Assembly: GCA_936432065.2 (NCBI GenBank)
Contig: OW386286.2
Coordinates: forward strand, 20,023,179-20,087,178
DNA length: 64,000 bases
Direction: 5' to 3'
Source: Rutpela maculata
Lineage: Eukaryota > Arthropoda > Insecta > Coleoptera > Cerambycidae
The position numbers and the translations under genes were made by a program. How positions within the stretch are numbered: position 1 is the stretch's first letter; each line of letters opens with the position of its first letter. The notes under the pieces are model-generated. The model worked only from the letters and a program-made list of their open reading frames with translations, made no database searches and was not told the origin of the DNA. Of this stretch, positions 20,891 to 31,344 are shown one piece after another.

Positions 20891-21531
20891 TCTAGGTGCC
20901 CGCGTGCATAAATGCAATTTATACATATCCTCATATAACTTCTTGTACAGCATAATTGCGCCTAGTCTATCACTTTTTTCATCTGCGAAAATTTTCGTAA
21001 ATGCGGCGTTCCTCCTCGGCATGAAAAAGACGATTTCCACGCGTCGGACTGGAAAATCGGCAAATATATTTTGTCGGACAATTTGAGAATTGGATTTTAC
21101 ATATTATATAATGTATATATTTCTACAAACTGTCCGACAAAAATTTTGGAACATTAAGGGTGTCTACCACCCTAAACATAACATAACATAACGTAACGTA
21201 ACGTAACGTAACGTAACGTAACGTAACGTAACATAACATAACATAACATAACATAACATAACATTACTAAAAAATTTATTGATAACCAGCTGATTTTTTC
21301 AAGATTGCTTAATAAAAATATGTAGAATTCAATTTTCGAATTGTCGGACAAAATATATTTGCCGATTTTCCAGTCCGACGTATGGAAATCGTCTTTTTCA
21401 TGCCGAGGAGGAACGCCACAATTACGAAAATTCTCGCAGAGGAAAAAAGTGATAGACTAGGCGCAATTATGCCGTACAAGAAGTTATACGAAGATATGTA
21501 TAAATTGCATTTATGTACGCGGGCACCTAGA
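20891..21531. repeat. Foldback element with about 210-bp arms and a pentamer core
   Basis: The left arm (20891-21101) and right arm (21319-21531) are inverted copies, from tctaggtgcccgcgtgcata to its inverse. They include the shared ttgtcggacaaaatatattt and cagtccgac words. The loop contains a pentanucleotide array. Each arm carries the same short open frame (see 21382-21537). No target duplication could be fixed. Confidence 0.85.
21176..21260. repeat. Pentanucleotide tandem array (ACATA/ACGTA)n
   Basis: Seventeen 5-bp units: three ACATA, eight ACGTA, six ACATA. The two-variant order (A-type, G-type, A-type) is symmetrical around the foldback centre. The unit is not the insect telomere repeat TTAGG. 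Confidence 0.95.
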
Positions 21532-21537
21532 ATATGA
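21382..21537 (+). other. Short conserved ORF in both arms of a foldback
   Basis: It encodes 51 residues beginning MEIVFFMPRRN and including EEKSDRLGAIM and KLYEDMYKLHLCTRAPR. The left arm holds the same frame on the minus strand (start at 21040), with about five amino-acid differences over fifty residues and an extended C-terminus. I do not recognise the protein. It may be a fragment of a transposase, or just sequence kept by arm symmetry. Confidence 0.4.
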
Positions 21538-22590
21538 TGTACAATTAAAAAAAATCCAAAACGATGAATATTTTCTGTGTAAAAGGTAAATAAAGAGGCC
21601 ACTAAAAAGGGTAAAAAAATCTTTTTTTTAATTCAACCGCCTTTAAAAATGGCCATCAAATAATAATAATAACAATAATAAAATTTTACCGCCGCGTCGC
21701 CCAGTTAATTGAACTTTAATACCTAATATCAATATTGAGATCAGTGTAAAAATAAATAAAGAACTAATTCCAACGTATTTTTAACCGACTTCAATATCGA
21801 GATTACGGTACCATGGAATGGCAAGGTTCTAAATGACACATGATATTTTTTCATAAATAATAGTAGGAGGCCCTAGGGCGAAAAAAATGGATTCGCTTGT
21901 GCCAAAGTGCCGATGATTGCCAACCTATATGGGGTTAATAAGAGTGACTTTCTGTTCATGAAAATCCATCTTGCCACCCCCACCCCCGTGTCGTTCTCCC
22001 CCACCCTCCCTTAAATGGTAAAATTTTGGTCATCTATATCTCAGGAACGGAATGACCTAGGATCAAAATTATTTTACTTTCATAAAGAATATCACAGAGA
22101 ATTAAACACCTTATAACAGTTTTTGTAATATCTCAAAAACTAAACATCTCGTTTACCCGAAGATAATATTAGGAATTTTCAAAATATTTTTTTGATTATT
22201 TTGACAACAAAGCAAAAAATAAAAAAAATGTTTCAAATAAAACTTTTTGCATTTTTTTTAGTTTTCCAAAAAGGTATATCACTATATTAGCCCAGTCGAC
22301 GTAGGTATTTACCCACAAAAAGTTGCAAACTGTGTAAACTTTTTTTAATGAGTTCGTGAAAGTGTGTAGAATAATATCCTGAAAAGTTTACATTTCGCTC
22401 GTGTGCAGAACATAAAAAAAAAGTGAAAAAATAATTTTTTTTCATCAATTTTTTCAAAATTCAAATTAAATCAAGCTAGAAAAAATAAAAAATACAGATG
22501 GATAGATCACGTATTTATGAAAAAAAATGTCCTAACAAAATGTATCGTTAAAGCCACTGTTTTCCCGGAAAGAAATAGTCAAGTGTAACG
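21538..22590. other. AT-rich stretch without a recognised gene
   Basis: A C-rich run lies at about 21971-22010. The segment about 21656-21712 (ending gcgtcgcccagttaattg) matches the start of an inverted relative at about 27624 (gttaactgggcgacgcg), so it is the edge of another dispersed repeat. Nothing else recognised. Confidence 0.45.
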
Positions 22591-23061
22591 TTATAACTCG
22601 GAGCGAGATCCATGCGTGCACGCGCTTGCTTCCGTTGCGCTGTCCACTGATTCTACGTATTCATTATTCTCCATGCTTGCGTGAAATGTTTCGAATGAAG
22701 AGTTGACTTCTTCGTGGTCATGAAGCTCGTCGACTGTTGCTGGTGCATTGTCGCAGCGATGTCCGTTACAAAATTTGCAAATTACAGAACATTTTAACCC
22801 TGCCTTTCTACAACCACATGCTGCACTGCATCCTTTCTTGCATTTACAGGAAAGAAATTTAAGTAGCTTTTGAGAAGCAGGATCTTTCAGCATTGTTACT
22901 GGTGTAAGCCCAGCTCTGTTTCCAGCCCCATTCTTCAACATTTTTACAAACCCCCTGCCACAGTAAATGCAAAAAGGGTGCAGTGCAGCATGTGGTTGTA
23001 GAAAGGCAGGGTTAAAATGTTCTGTAATTTGCAAATTTTGTAACGGACAAAGCTGCGACAA
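22591..23061 (-). pseudogene. CXC-like C-terminus of the Academ-like family protein, copy E1
   Basis: The 156-residue minus-strand frame ends with the cysteine-rich block LLKFLSCKCKKGCSAACGCR then KAGLKCSVICKFCNGHRCDN, followed by an acidic tail (DELHDHEEVN). The CxCxxxC...CxC...C.....C..C pattern resembles CXC/Tesmin-type DNA-binding cysteine clusters and matches the cysteine order of copies B, C and A2, but is better preserved. An upstream GNRAGLTPVTMLKDPASQ may belong to the same protein. The start codon is arbitrary; the N-terminal bulk is missing. Confidence 0.7.
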
Positions 23062-23182
23062 TGCACCAGCAAGAGTCGCCGAGCTTCATGACGACGAGGA
23101 AGTCGACTCTCCAGTCGAAATATTTCTCGAAAGCATGGAGAACAAATACGTAGAATCAGTGGACAGCGCAACGGAAGCAATT
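22622..23182. repeat. Inverted duplication of the CXC-like coding segment
   Basis: Arms 22622-22850 and 22962-23182 are inverted copies, mostly identical (for instance atgtggttgtagaaaggcag in one arm and its complement in the other), separated by about 110 bp. Both arms keep the reading frame of the cysteine-rich end. The arms carry the 3' ends of a gene, not transposon termini, so this looks like an inverted gene duplication or two head-to-head copies. Confidence 0.85.
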
Positions 23183-23242
23183 TCCGAAGAAAGTATTGTT
23201 GAAGACTACAAAGAACCTGGACCTTCGACATCAAGCACCTAA
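22967..23242 (+). pseudogene. CXC-like C-terminus of the Academ-like family protein, copy E2
   Basis: The plus-strand mirror of E1: QKGCSAACGCRKAGLKCSVI and CKFCNGQSCDNAPARVAELH, then an acidic tail that runs further than in E1, ending YKEPGPSTSST at a stop (23240-23242). The tail difference (DEEVDSPVEIF against HEEVNSSFETF) shows the arms diverged in codons. Only the last part of the protein is present. Confidence 0.65.
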
Positions 23243-23582
23243 AACGCCTCAAGAAGCAGGCTGCAAGATGGTGTGGAAACGAGTATTGAACATTGAGCTA
23301 TGCGTAGCAGACAAGTAAAATCAACTATATTTGAGAATTTTCAGGTATGAAAACAAATTTTGTCGCAACACAGAGATACTCCTTCATAAAAGTCGCACTA
23401 AATTGAGAAATTACAAAAAATCATAATTTTGTCAAGAATGCTTGACATCGATCGGCTGCTGCGCCGAAACTATTCCGTTTACGAAAAAATATATAGGACA
23501 TATTTTGTAGAAAATGTAATGCTCTTTTATTTTCATAAGAACATTTTTTGCGTATGAGGCACCCGAAGCGAGATATTTCAAA
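23243..23582. other. Stretch without a recognised gene
   Basis: No coding block or terminal repeat recognised between the duplicated cysteine-rich segment and the next palindrome. Confidence 0.45.
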
Positions 23583-23784
23583 GATCTGGCTGCTGGTTTC
23601 CGGGTCTTCTTCCGGGTAGACTTGGTTGAGTGCTTGACGTTTCGACCATCTTGTCGTGGTCTTCTTCTGAAGCGAAAATAGTGAAGTCACTTCGCTTCAG
23701 AAGAAGACCACGACAAGTTAGTCGAAACGTCAAGCACTCAACCAAGTCTACGCGGAAGAAGACCCGGAAACCAGCAGCCAGATC
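23583..23784. repeat. Long hairpin palindrome, 94-bp arms
   Basis: The arms 23583-23676 and 23691-23784 pair almost perfectly, from gatctggctgctggtttccg to its inverse, around a 14-base loop (aatagtgaagtcac). The arms contain gaagaagaccacgacaag and gtcgaaacgtcaagcactca. It is probably a foldback MITE. Near-perfect arms suggest recent origin or gene conversion. Confidence 0.9.
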
Positions 23785-24039
23785 ACCAGCTCCACAAAAG
23801 CCTTAGCACCAAGATATTTCAAAGATACTGTTTTTGTCCGCACTTTTTTCAATATGGCGGCGCCAGCGGCTGATATCATATTTTGCATTTTTTTTTACTT
23901 CATTCAGGGAATCGAAATCTACAAATTCCCAAAGTTTCAAAATTCCCGCACTTATTCGGACTAAGAATCTACCCAACATTTTTTATACCCCAGACTCGCA
24001 CAAGTGAAAATTGTCGACTAAACAAAAAACATTTTAAAT

Positions 24040-24690
24040 TAATGCACATAAATATACAATGTTTAAAAAATAAGTGTAATTTTCTTGAGTCAATTCTGTT
24101 AAGTAATGGTTTTAATGTTGTAATGATTAGTGAGCATTGGCTAAAAGATGGAGAAACAGATTTATATCACTTAAATGATTTTAAGTTAGTTTCTAGTTTT
24201 TGTAGACTTAAACATATACACGGAGGTGTGTGTATTTTTGCACGAAACGATGTAAATTGTATACAGATAGATTCTATAAATGAATTCAACAATGAAAAAC
24301 ACTTTGAGAGTTGTTGTATAAAAATACCAAATTTAAATTGTATTGTGGTTACTCTTTACCGTTCACTATGTGGTGATATAAATATTTTCAAAGACAATTT
24401 ATATCATGCTCTTCAAATTTTCTGTGAAACATATAAGAACAGTAGATTGCTGATAGGTGGTGATTTTAACGTAAACTTTCAAGGTGATTCAAAAATCTCT
24501 AAAGATATTATTGATATATTCCAGGCTTTCGGTTTAGAAAAATGTATTTCTGAGCCACCAGAGTTCATAAAAATTCTCATACATGCATTGACAATATTTT
24601 TGTAAATTTTGAAATTATAGATTATCACCTTTCTGATCACAAAGCTCAAATAGTTAAATTTATTGATGCATCAAAAAAAGAAAGCCCTTT
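24040..24690 (+). pseudogene. APE-type endonuclease domain of ORF2
   Basis: The frame from 23883 to 24605 contains LMHINIQCLKNKCNFLESIL, VMISEHWLKDGETDLYHLND, HGGVCIFARNDVN, CIVVTLYRS and GGDFNVNFQGD, which are the endonuclease strands in order. It breaks at about 24590 just before the SDH box, which continues in another frame as IDYHLSDHKAQIVKF (24616-24660). Further frame changes run through the linker. The first 50 residues of the frame are not endonuclease-like and may be chance coding. Confidence 0.8.
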
Positions 24691-24969
24691 GTACAAAACT
24701 ATATTAAACAAAATTTTCTAATTACCTAATTTCTGAAGACTGGGAAGAATTATTTAATGAAAGCACTCCAGATAAAGCTGTTGACATTTTTTATAATACA
24801 ATAAATTATTATCATGATTTATCCTTTACTCCAATATCTGTTAAAATCAAATCGAATTACACTAACAATACAGTCTTTTTACACCCAGAAGTGGTATCAA
24901 AAAAAAGAAGATATTGATCGGCTCAGTAATATCATAAAACTATTCCCCGGTTAAAAAATAAGCGCAGAA

Positions 24970-26625
24970 ATGAAACAAAAAAAATATGAATACGAACAAC
25001 TTATCATTAAATTAAGAGAAGATCAAGTAAATAAAGAAATATTAGATTCAAATAACAGACAAAAGACTATTTGGAACATTATCAATAAAAATACCGGTAA
25101 AAACAACAATAAAAAGGAAGCAATGTCAATATCTCCTGATGAATACAATGTCTTTTTTACCCAAATTGCAGATAAACTAATAAATCAAATACCTAATTCA
25201 AATTCTACACACATGGAATATTTACATAATAATGCTAAAAAAAGTGATTTATCAATTTTTCTTTACCCCGCTGGAGAATTAGAAGTGCAAAATGTTTTAA
25301 GATCTCTAAAGAATTCTCAAGCTACTGACCCGTACAATCACACAACTGACATGTACAAAGAAAACTTAGTATCTTTATCTACCCCACTAACCCATATTAT
25401 TAACCTTATACTTGAGACAGGCGTATTTCCAAAAAAATTAAAAAGAGCAAAAATTATTCCTTTGTTAAAATCAGGAGATGTTGAGGATTTATCCAATTAT
25501 AGACCAATAGTGTTACTACCCATTTTAGCTAAAATATATGAAAAAATTATAGCTATTAGAATAATAAATTATTTTGAATCTTTTAATATTTTTACAAACA
25601 GGCAATTTGGGTTCAGGAAAGGTAAAAATACGTCAATGGCAGTGCTAGAACTAGTAAATTTTATTAGTGAGAGCTTTGAAAACGGGGACTCCACACTGGC
25701 ACTTTTTCTAGATCTGAGTAAAGCATTTGATTGCGTTTCTAAAGAGATTCTACTTAATAAGCTAGAATTTTACGGTTTCAGAGGTGTAACACTTATGAAT
25801 TCTTACTTATCAGATAGATATCAGTGTGTATTTTGTAAAGATAAACTTAGCAACATGCTGCCAGTACAACATGGTGTTCCGCAAGGTAGTGTATTGGGGC
25901 CGCTACTATTTTTAATCTACGTAAATGACTTACCTGACGTTATGCCAACGTTTACGGTTCTTTTTGCAGACGATACTACTTTTGCGAGACAGGCGAAGGA
26001 TGCTGGCGACATTGCAAATGACATTATAATTAGAGCCTCTGACTGGTTTAATGCGAACAAGTTATGCTTAAATACAAATAAAACAAACTCATTACTTTTC
26101 TCTACGAAGAATAATACATCTGAGACCGTAAAATTTTTAGGTTTGACCTTGGATAATAAGTTGTCTTGGCATTCCCACATCAACAACTTAACTACGAAAT
26201 TATCTAAAAAAATATACGCAATTAGACAGATTAAAAACATGTCAAATCTGGATGCTGCACTCATGGCTTATCATGCGCTATTCCACAGTACTACGATATA
26301 TGGTTTAATCAACTGGGGTACATCCAACCAAATTTCAGATGTTTTTATTGTACAAAAAAGAGCCATAAGAGCTTTAGCGGGCGTGAATAAACTTGAAAGT
26401 TGTAAACCATGGTTTATTAAATTTAATATAATGACTTTACCATCAGAAGTAATCTACACCGCGCCAGGGACTGACTTACACAAAAAGAATTAATTTTGGA
26501 ATTGAATTATTTAATTCACTTCCAAATACTGTTAAGGAATTGCCCATTAGACAGTTTAAAATAAAATTAAAACTGCATCTTTTAGCCAATGCTTACTATA
26601 ATCTAACAGATTTTAATTATATGTA
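24970..26625 (+). CDS. Reverse transcriptase of ORF2 (C-terminally disrupted)
   Basis: The 507-residue frame has LKNSQATDPYNHTTDMYKEN (the usual GPDG-type motif replaced by TDPYN), NYRPIVLLPILAKIYEK, FGFRKGKNTSMA, LFLDLSKAFDCVSKEIL, HGVPQGSVLGPLLFLIYVND and VLFADDTTFARQ with an intact FADD. VKFLGLTLDNKLSWHSHIN and FIVQKRAIRALAG follow. The frame ends at 26493 after a probable internal deletion near residue 495. The natural end continues in another frame (FNSLPNTVKELPIRQFK) to a stop at about 26625. RT core intact, whole protein broken. Confidence 0.85.
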
Positions 26626-26908
26626 AATTTGTGTTATTATATGATATTTATGTTGTTAGTTATGGTGTTGACTAGATTCACATCATATCCTAATGTTTGT
26701 TATATACTTGTGTTTTATGTATGTATATGTTAATTATTTATATGTTATGTGCTCTCTTTGACTATATTAGGACTCTATCCTAATGTCATATGACATATTT
26801 TAGTCTTGTGTTTTTTATTTATATTTTTTGTACTATTTTTATTTGACTTGTCAAAACACTACGGTGTTACTGTTTGATTAATAAAATTATTATTATTATT
26901 ATTATTTC

Positions 26909-27208
26909 TTTTTTTTTTTTTTTTTTTCACAACTAAATATTGGAATTTTTGGTTCATGGTTAACCGGGGTCTAAACGACCAACGGTATGCTCATGGGCCA
27001 ACACCCTTCGAACCGTGCTACAGGTAGCTAGGATTGTAGCTTTTTGCGCGAGTCCTATCACCCGCTGATGGTCAGATATGTCCAGCCTGTTTAGCGCTCT
27101 GGGCAGATCTTTATCAATCAAGCCATTAGCCGATATTACAATGGGTATTATGGAGACCTTTTCAAGTAAGTAAATAGCTTTTATTTCGTTTGCTAGGTCT
27201 TGGTACTT
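26909..27208 (-). mobile_element. 3' fragment of a second non-LTR retrotransposon, with poly(A)
   Basis: On the minus strand this ends in an A-run (plus-strand T-run 26909-26927) and begins near 27208. It lies tail to tail with element no. 4, whose ATT tail it abuts without spacer. Confidence 0.7.
26960..27208 (-). pseudogene. C-terminal end of a non-LTR retrotransposon polyprotein
   Basis: An 82-codon open frame reads KYQDLANEIKAIYLLEKVSI, IPIVISANGLIDKDLPRALN and LAQKATILATCSTVRRVLAH before a TAA (26960-26962). The pattern (KY.DL...I...W or YLLEK, VIPIVI.A.G, then LQKA.IL.T...VRK.L) recalls the extreme C-terminus of some LINE polyproteins outside the Jockey group. That clade assignment is from memory of the pattern and is uncertain. 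Confidence 0.6.
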
Positions 27209-27237
27209 ACTGATTTTTTCATTTCTCGCTTTTCATT

Positions 27238-27240
<3 letters not shown>

Positions 27241-27283
<43 letters not shown>
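27241..27283. repeat. (TTA)n microsatellite
   Basis: About fourteen uninterrupted TTA units upstream of the minus-strand LINE fragment. Confidence 0.95.
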
Positions 27284-28777
27284 CAACTCTACTAGAGTGG
27301 ATGGAGATAAAATGCGGAAAATGAGCTATCAATTAGGATATATTATGCAAATAGCAAATTAATAATATGCTAAACAATACAAAATAGAATTTTTACCTTT
27401 TTTTTCCCGTAAAACACATCCGTCTTGAACTATAAAATTGACTCGTATCGTAATAAATGAATGGTAATTCCAATGTCACTGATTCACTAAGAGATTTCCC
27501 TCTTGGCATTGAAACTTAGACATCTACTGAAGTGTAAGCCATGCAGACAAATGCAGGAACAAGATTTTCAAATAAAAAAAATGCAATTTTCCCATGCACT
27601 ATAGTGTATAGTGCATGGGAGTGTTAACTGGGCGACGCGCAACGCGACGATGAAATTATATTTCATAATTTTTAGCGACTTTTCTTGAAGGCGGTTCAAT
27701 TAATTTTTTCAAAAAAGTTTTGCGTATAAAACTACAAAATATTTAGCGAATAAAATAAGCAGAAAAAAGTTTACTTAGGTCAAGTTCCCAGCTATTACGG
27801 AAATATTAATTCAAACAGTTAAAAAATAAACTGATCGCAGCCCATGTTCTCAATCAGTAAATGTGGCAGGCATCGCGAAATTATGTAATATTTTACTAAA
27901 AGACTTCAACTCACATGCGTCAAATTAAATCTGACAATTACAACATTATGCGAGTATTGTTCAGCATGACCAACCCAAATGAAATTACAACTAATAACCA
28001 TTGAAGATAAATTAAGCTGTGCTGATAGGTAGTCTGACGTACGGCACTTTCGTATTATAATAATAGGCCAGTGGAATTAGCAAATATGCATATTGTAATT
28101 CGTTTCAGGATGCCACGTGGATTAAACGATATTTTTATTTATTACGAACATGACCCTGAATTTGGTCCACTTTTTGACCGCCGGAATATTGTTTATTTAA
28201 CGATTTATTGTTAAAAAATTCCAAAAAATCGACTTTTTTAAAGATAACTCAAAGACCTTTGACGATAGGTTTTTCAATTTGTAGATACTGTTAGAACTTT
28301 GAAAAATGGTTAATTTGAGAGACGTTTCGTTTGAAACGCTTGAAAATTTGTTTAAATAATTGCAAAAAACCGCGAAAATTTTAGCAATTTGCAAATATTT
28401 TTCATTCTTTAACAAAAGCACTTTAGTGCTTGAAACTTTGAAGAAATATGTCTTTTATTACCCCAAAGTTATCCCTAAAGTTTCATAAAAAAATTTTAAT
28501 TAGTTTAAGAGATATTCAATTTGTTTATTAAAAACATAAATAATGTAAAATGCAAATTCACCCAGTTCTCGTTGTCGTAGAGGGTTGATCTTGACATCCT
28601 TTTTTTTGTTGAGACTTAAACTTTATGTTTTCATTAATGGCAAGTCAAATTTGTATTATTTTCAACTTCAAAATGGCGTTTGAAAAAGTGTCACATTTTG
28701 AGGTTAGGTTTCTTGCTAATAACTTTTAAACAAATGAAGATTTTACAATATTGTTCTCATATCTTTGTTGCTTTGAA
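27284..28777. other. AT-rich stretch without a recognised gene
   Basis: No gene recognised. From about 27624 (gttaactgggcgacgcg) there is an inverted relative of 21656-21712. The region 28200-28560 is a T/A-rich text of the kind often found in decayed foldback repeats. Confidence 0.45.
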
Positions 28778-29236
28778 AAGAACTACCCCTAAACCGAAAA
28801 AACCACCCATTTTTCCGAGTTTCCGGTGCTTGGCATTTTTTTATCGGAAAATTTTATTAATGAAAGTTGTTCAGAATTGTCCAAAAACCTTAAGCCCAAT
28901 ATTTCATCAAAATAAAAAAATTGGAAAATTGAAAAAATGGTAAATTTAAAAAATATAAAAAAGCTAATAATTACTTGACAACTACCTGACAGCTTGGTTT
29001 AATTTCAAACAAAATTGTCATGAATTTTTTAAACAAAAAAATCCGTTTAAATGATATTTTTGGACTTGGACATTATTTTTTAAAAATTTTAATATTTTTT
29101 AATTTTTATTAAATTTTGGATTTGGGGTTTTTGGACTATTCTGAACGACTTTCGTTTATAAAATTTTCCGATAAAAAATGTGTAGCATCGGAAAATCGGA
29201 AAAGGGGTGGTTTTTCCGGTTTAGGGGTAGTTCTTG
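28778..29236. repeat. Foldback element, about 180-bp arms
   Basis: The left arm from aagaactacccctaaaccg and the right arm ending cggtttaggggtagttctt are inverted copies, with shared accacc...ttttccga and ttcagaa...gtccaaaaacc segments. Arms about 28778-28960 and 29060-29236 with a short AT-rich centre. No target duplication identified. Confidence 0.8.
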
Positions 29237-29435
29237 AAGGGTAGGTCGGAAAATATTGTCACCATCGTGTTCCCGCCCTCGAAAATGGGGGCAAAGATGT
29301 CTTGCAGAACTTTTGGGATTTTTGCCTTTTTCTGGTTTATCTCAAGGGACTACTTCGCATGCAATTGATAATTATTATGCTAAACCTTAAAATTGTTCTC
29401 CTGAATAATTTTAGTATAATTCTCTGGTCCTCAGC

Positions 29436-29498
29436 CAGTGTCGGGCTGGCCATAGGAAGTAGGAGGAGAATTCCCGAAGGGCCGGTCTTACCACACTG
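29436..29498. mobile_element. Possible short hAT-type end or mini-MITE
   Basis: It begins cagtgtcgggctggcc and ends ccacactg, so the termini are inverted (CAGTGT...ACACTG). The text cagtgtcgg(a/g)ctggcc resembles a widespread hAT terminus. No clear 8-bp duplication. Confidence 0.35.
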
Positions 29499-30225
29499 AC
29501 TTTGTAGCTTGTTAACTCAAGTTCTTAGAATAATTATTTACTGAAGTAATTTTAACCATAAAAACTATTAAAGAAAAAACTAATTTAACTCCTAACGCAT
29601 AAGGCACGAGCTAAAGGTCTTGTGGACACCCTACATTTACCTTCGAATTTTTGAAGTAACTACATCTTTTCAAATTATCTGCAAACCAGAGCATTAGATT
29701 TTTTATAAGAATATAATATAATTTGTTCGTCGCAAAATAAATTACAGAAATATAGCAGTGATTTTCATTCTGTTTAAGCGCAAGCAGATAAATTCGTTCG
29801 GTTAATGAACGAATTGAACATTAGTACAGTAGATATATGCAAAAATAGGTGATAGATGGAACTAATTCCCACAAAGACGGGGTTTGAATTTTTTAGTTCA
29901 TTGTTGGTATCTCTTTGACATACTAAAAGTCTAAAAGAATCTGAGTGTGCAAAATGCGTTTTTTTGGCCGCCATCTTGAAAAAAATTTAAAAAATCATAA
30001 AAAATCGTGGGGTGTATCAAATTACAGAAAATTTCATGGTAAAAAAGATTATGATATTGGTTTTAAAAAATTAATAACAAAATGGTGGCCAAAAGACTGA
30101 AAGTTTATGCATTGTTGAAAATCATATTTTTATTAATAAAAATGCGTTTTATAATATAAATGCATATGTATTTCATTAATCTTACATCTTACATGTTTGG
30201 TAATAACTCTGGTGCAGGGTTCATT
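29499..30225. other. AT-rich stretch without a recognised gene
   Basis: No coding block, repeat boundary or RNA gene recognised. Confidence 0.45.
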
Positions 30226-30408
30226 TCACATGTTATGGGCTGTAGTTGGTCTTTTACTTTTTTCCAACCTCACTCTTCGGGATTGGCAATATTGGTGTTC
30301 ATAGTTTTCCAATTGTAAATGTACGCGGTGAAGATTAACAGCATCATCTTCTGTAGGTGGCAATCTTGCAATATTAAATTCACTTTTGGCAGTTGTGATT
30401 TTTTTCAA
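30226..30408 (-). pseudogene. Small fragment of the Academ-like family protein, copy F
   Basis: The 60-residue frame contains FNIARLPPTEDDAVNLHRVH and LQLENYEHQYCQSRRV. LPPTED...H..R...Q aligns with the LPPTEDSFQQHILRAAYQ helix region of copy B, but with a different following sequence, so it represents another, diverged subfamily. It is cut at its upstream side by a Jockey fragment at 30428. Confidence 0.5.
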
Positions 30409-30427
30409 GTAGAGATTATATCGTAGT

Positions 30428-31025
30428 CGGTTCAGAGTCTCGGACGTAAGTGGAGTTAAAATCCGATTTTAGATGAGTCGGCGCGTGAAGAGGATTGCCT
30501 TAGACTTCTCAACGTTGATCCGAATATTCCTCTTGTTGTGATAATCCGTGGCATGGACTATGTGAGCTTTAAGCAGCATGTTCACTGTCAGCGCGTTATG
30601 TGAGTGCGCGTACATGGCCGTGTCATGTCGTCGGCGTACTTGGCAAGTTTCGTATTCGGAATCTCCGGAAAGTCGGAGTCTTACAAGTTGTACAGCTTTG
30701 GTGACAGGTACAACTCCTGGGGGACGCCCGCGCGAATGTCCCGCCGCGTTGATAGTTTGTTATTCACCCTGACCTGCAGCGATCTACCTGTCAGAAAAGA
30801 GAGAATAAGTTTGGTTATGTATGTGGGGAAGTCCAGCATGTTTAGTTTGTCGAGTAAAGTACCAAAGACCATCTCAATATCGAGGAGCACCGTGGGCGGT
30901 GCCTTTCTCGAGATTGTATTGTACAGCAACATCATTCACGATCCTGACGACCTGCTGCTGACTCGTGAAGGTACTTCCTTTCTCCATACCAAATTTCAAG
31001 TTCCTGGCTCGTCGGGAAGTACCCA
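30428..31025 (-). pseudogene. Jockey-type reverse transcriptase fragment
   Basis: From 31025 downward: KGSTFTSQQQVVRIVND in one frame, then TVLLDIEMVFGTLLDKLNML (motif A, with the usual KAFD altered to MVFG), ILSFLTGRSLQVRVNNKLST and RRDIRAGVPQELYLSPKLYN. After a frame change comes KLAKYADD (about 30634) and then LKAHIVHATDYHNKRNIRIN. Motif A is altered while YADD survives. Endonuclease and C-terminus are missing. Confidence 0.8.
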
Positions 31026-31142
31026 AATAATTCAGAGACAAGTATGTACATAGTTACACTCCACTTTTATATAAAACAGTGTAACAAAGTTTTTACCTAT
31101 ATTTATCTGTCCGGTGAATTGTTTGGGTACTTCTCGATGAGT
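31013..31142. repeat. Short TIR element (MITE-like)
   Basis: The left end, ctcgtcgggaagtacccaaa, and the right end (reverse complement ctcatcgagaagtacccaaa) form inverted termini of about 25 bp around roughly 80 bp. It overlaps the edge of the Jockey fragment. Target duplication not clear. Confidence 0.6.
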
Positions 31143-31344
31143 TAGGAACTTGAAATTTGGCATGGAGGTATAGCGTACCTCTCTAACCACCAAAAAGTTG
31201 CAAAATTCAACATGGCGACTTTAATATTGACACGTAGATATATAATATACTTAGAAAACAATACCTGTATTAAAGCCAAAAGTCTATAGAAGCAAAGTTG
31301 TAGAGAATTAAATTTGACATAAAAAGTGAGCGACGGCATGTATA
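31143..31344. other. Flank of a mariner-like foldback
   Basis: No gene recognised. Confidence 0.4.

Larger units (their letters stand above)
23883..26910 (+). mobile_element. Non-LTR retrotransposon no. 4 (CR1/Jockey-like)
   Basis: Endonuclease (about 24040-24690), frameshifted linker (24690-24969), RT frame (24970-26493) and a C-terminal remnant (26480-26625). A 3' untranslated region ends in (ATT)n at about 26885-26905, where it meets the poly(T) of an opposite-strand element. No ORF1 was recognised; the 5' end is undefined and may be truncated near 23.9 kb. Confidence 0.85.

Noticed and set aside
21176..21260. Telomere-like pentamer array
   Set aside because: The units are ACATA/ACGTA, not TTAGG. 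The array lies inside a foldback, so a telomeric origin is not supported.
28680..28943. 87-residue basic frame
   Set aside because: It lies inside the foldback at 28778-29236 and has no motif or conserved context.
30578..31053. Plus-strand frames at 30.6-31.05 kb
   Set aside because: They are antisense shadows of the minus-strand Jockey RT fragment (30428-31025).
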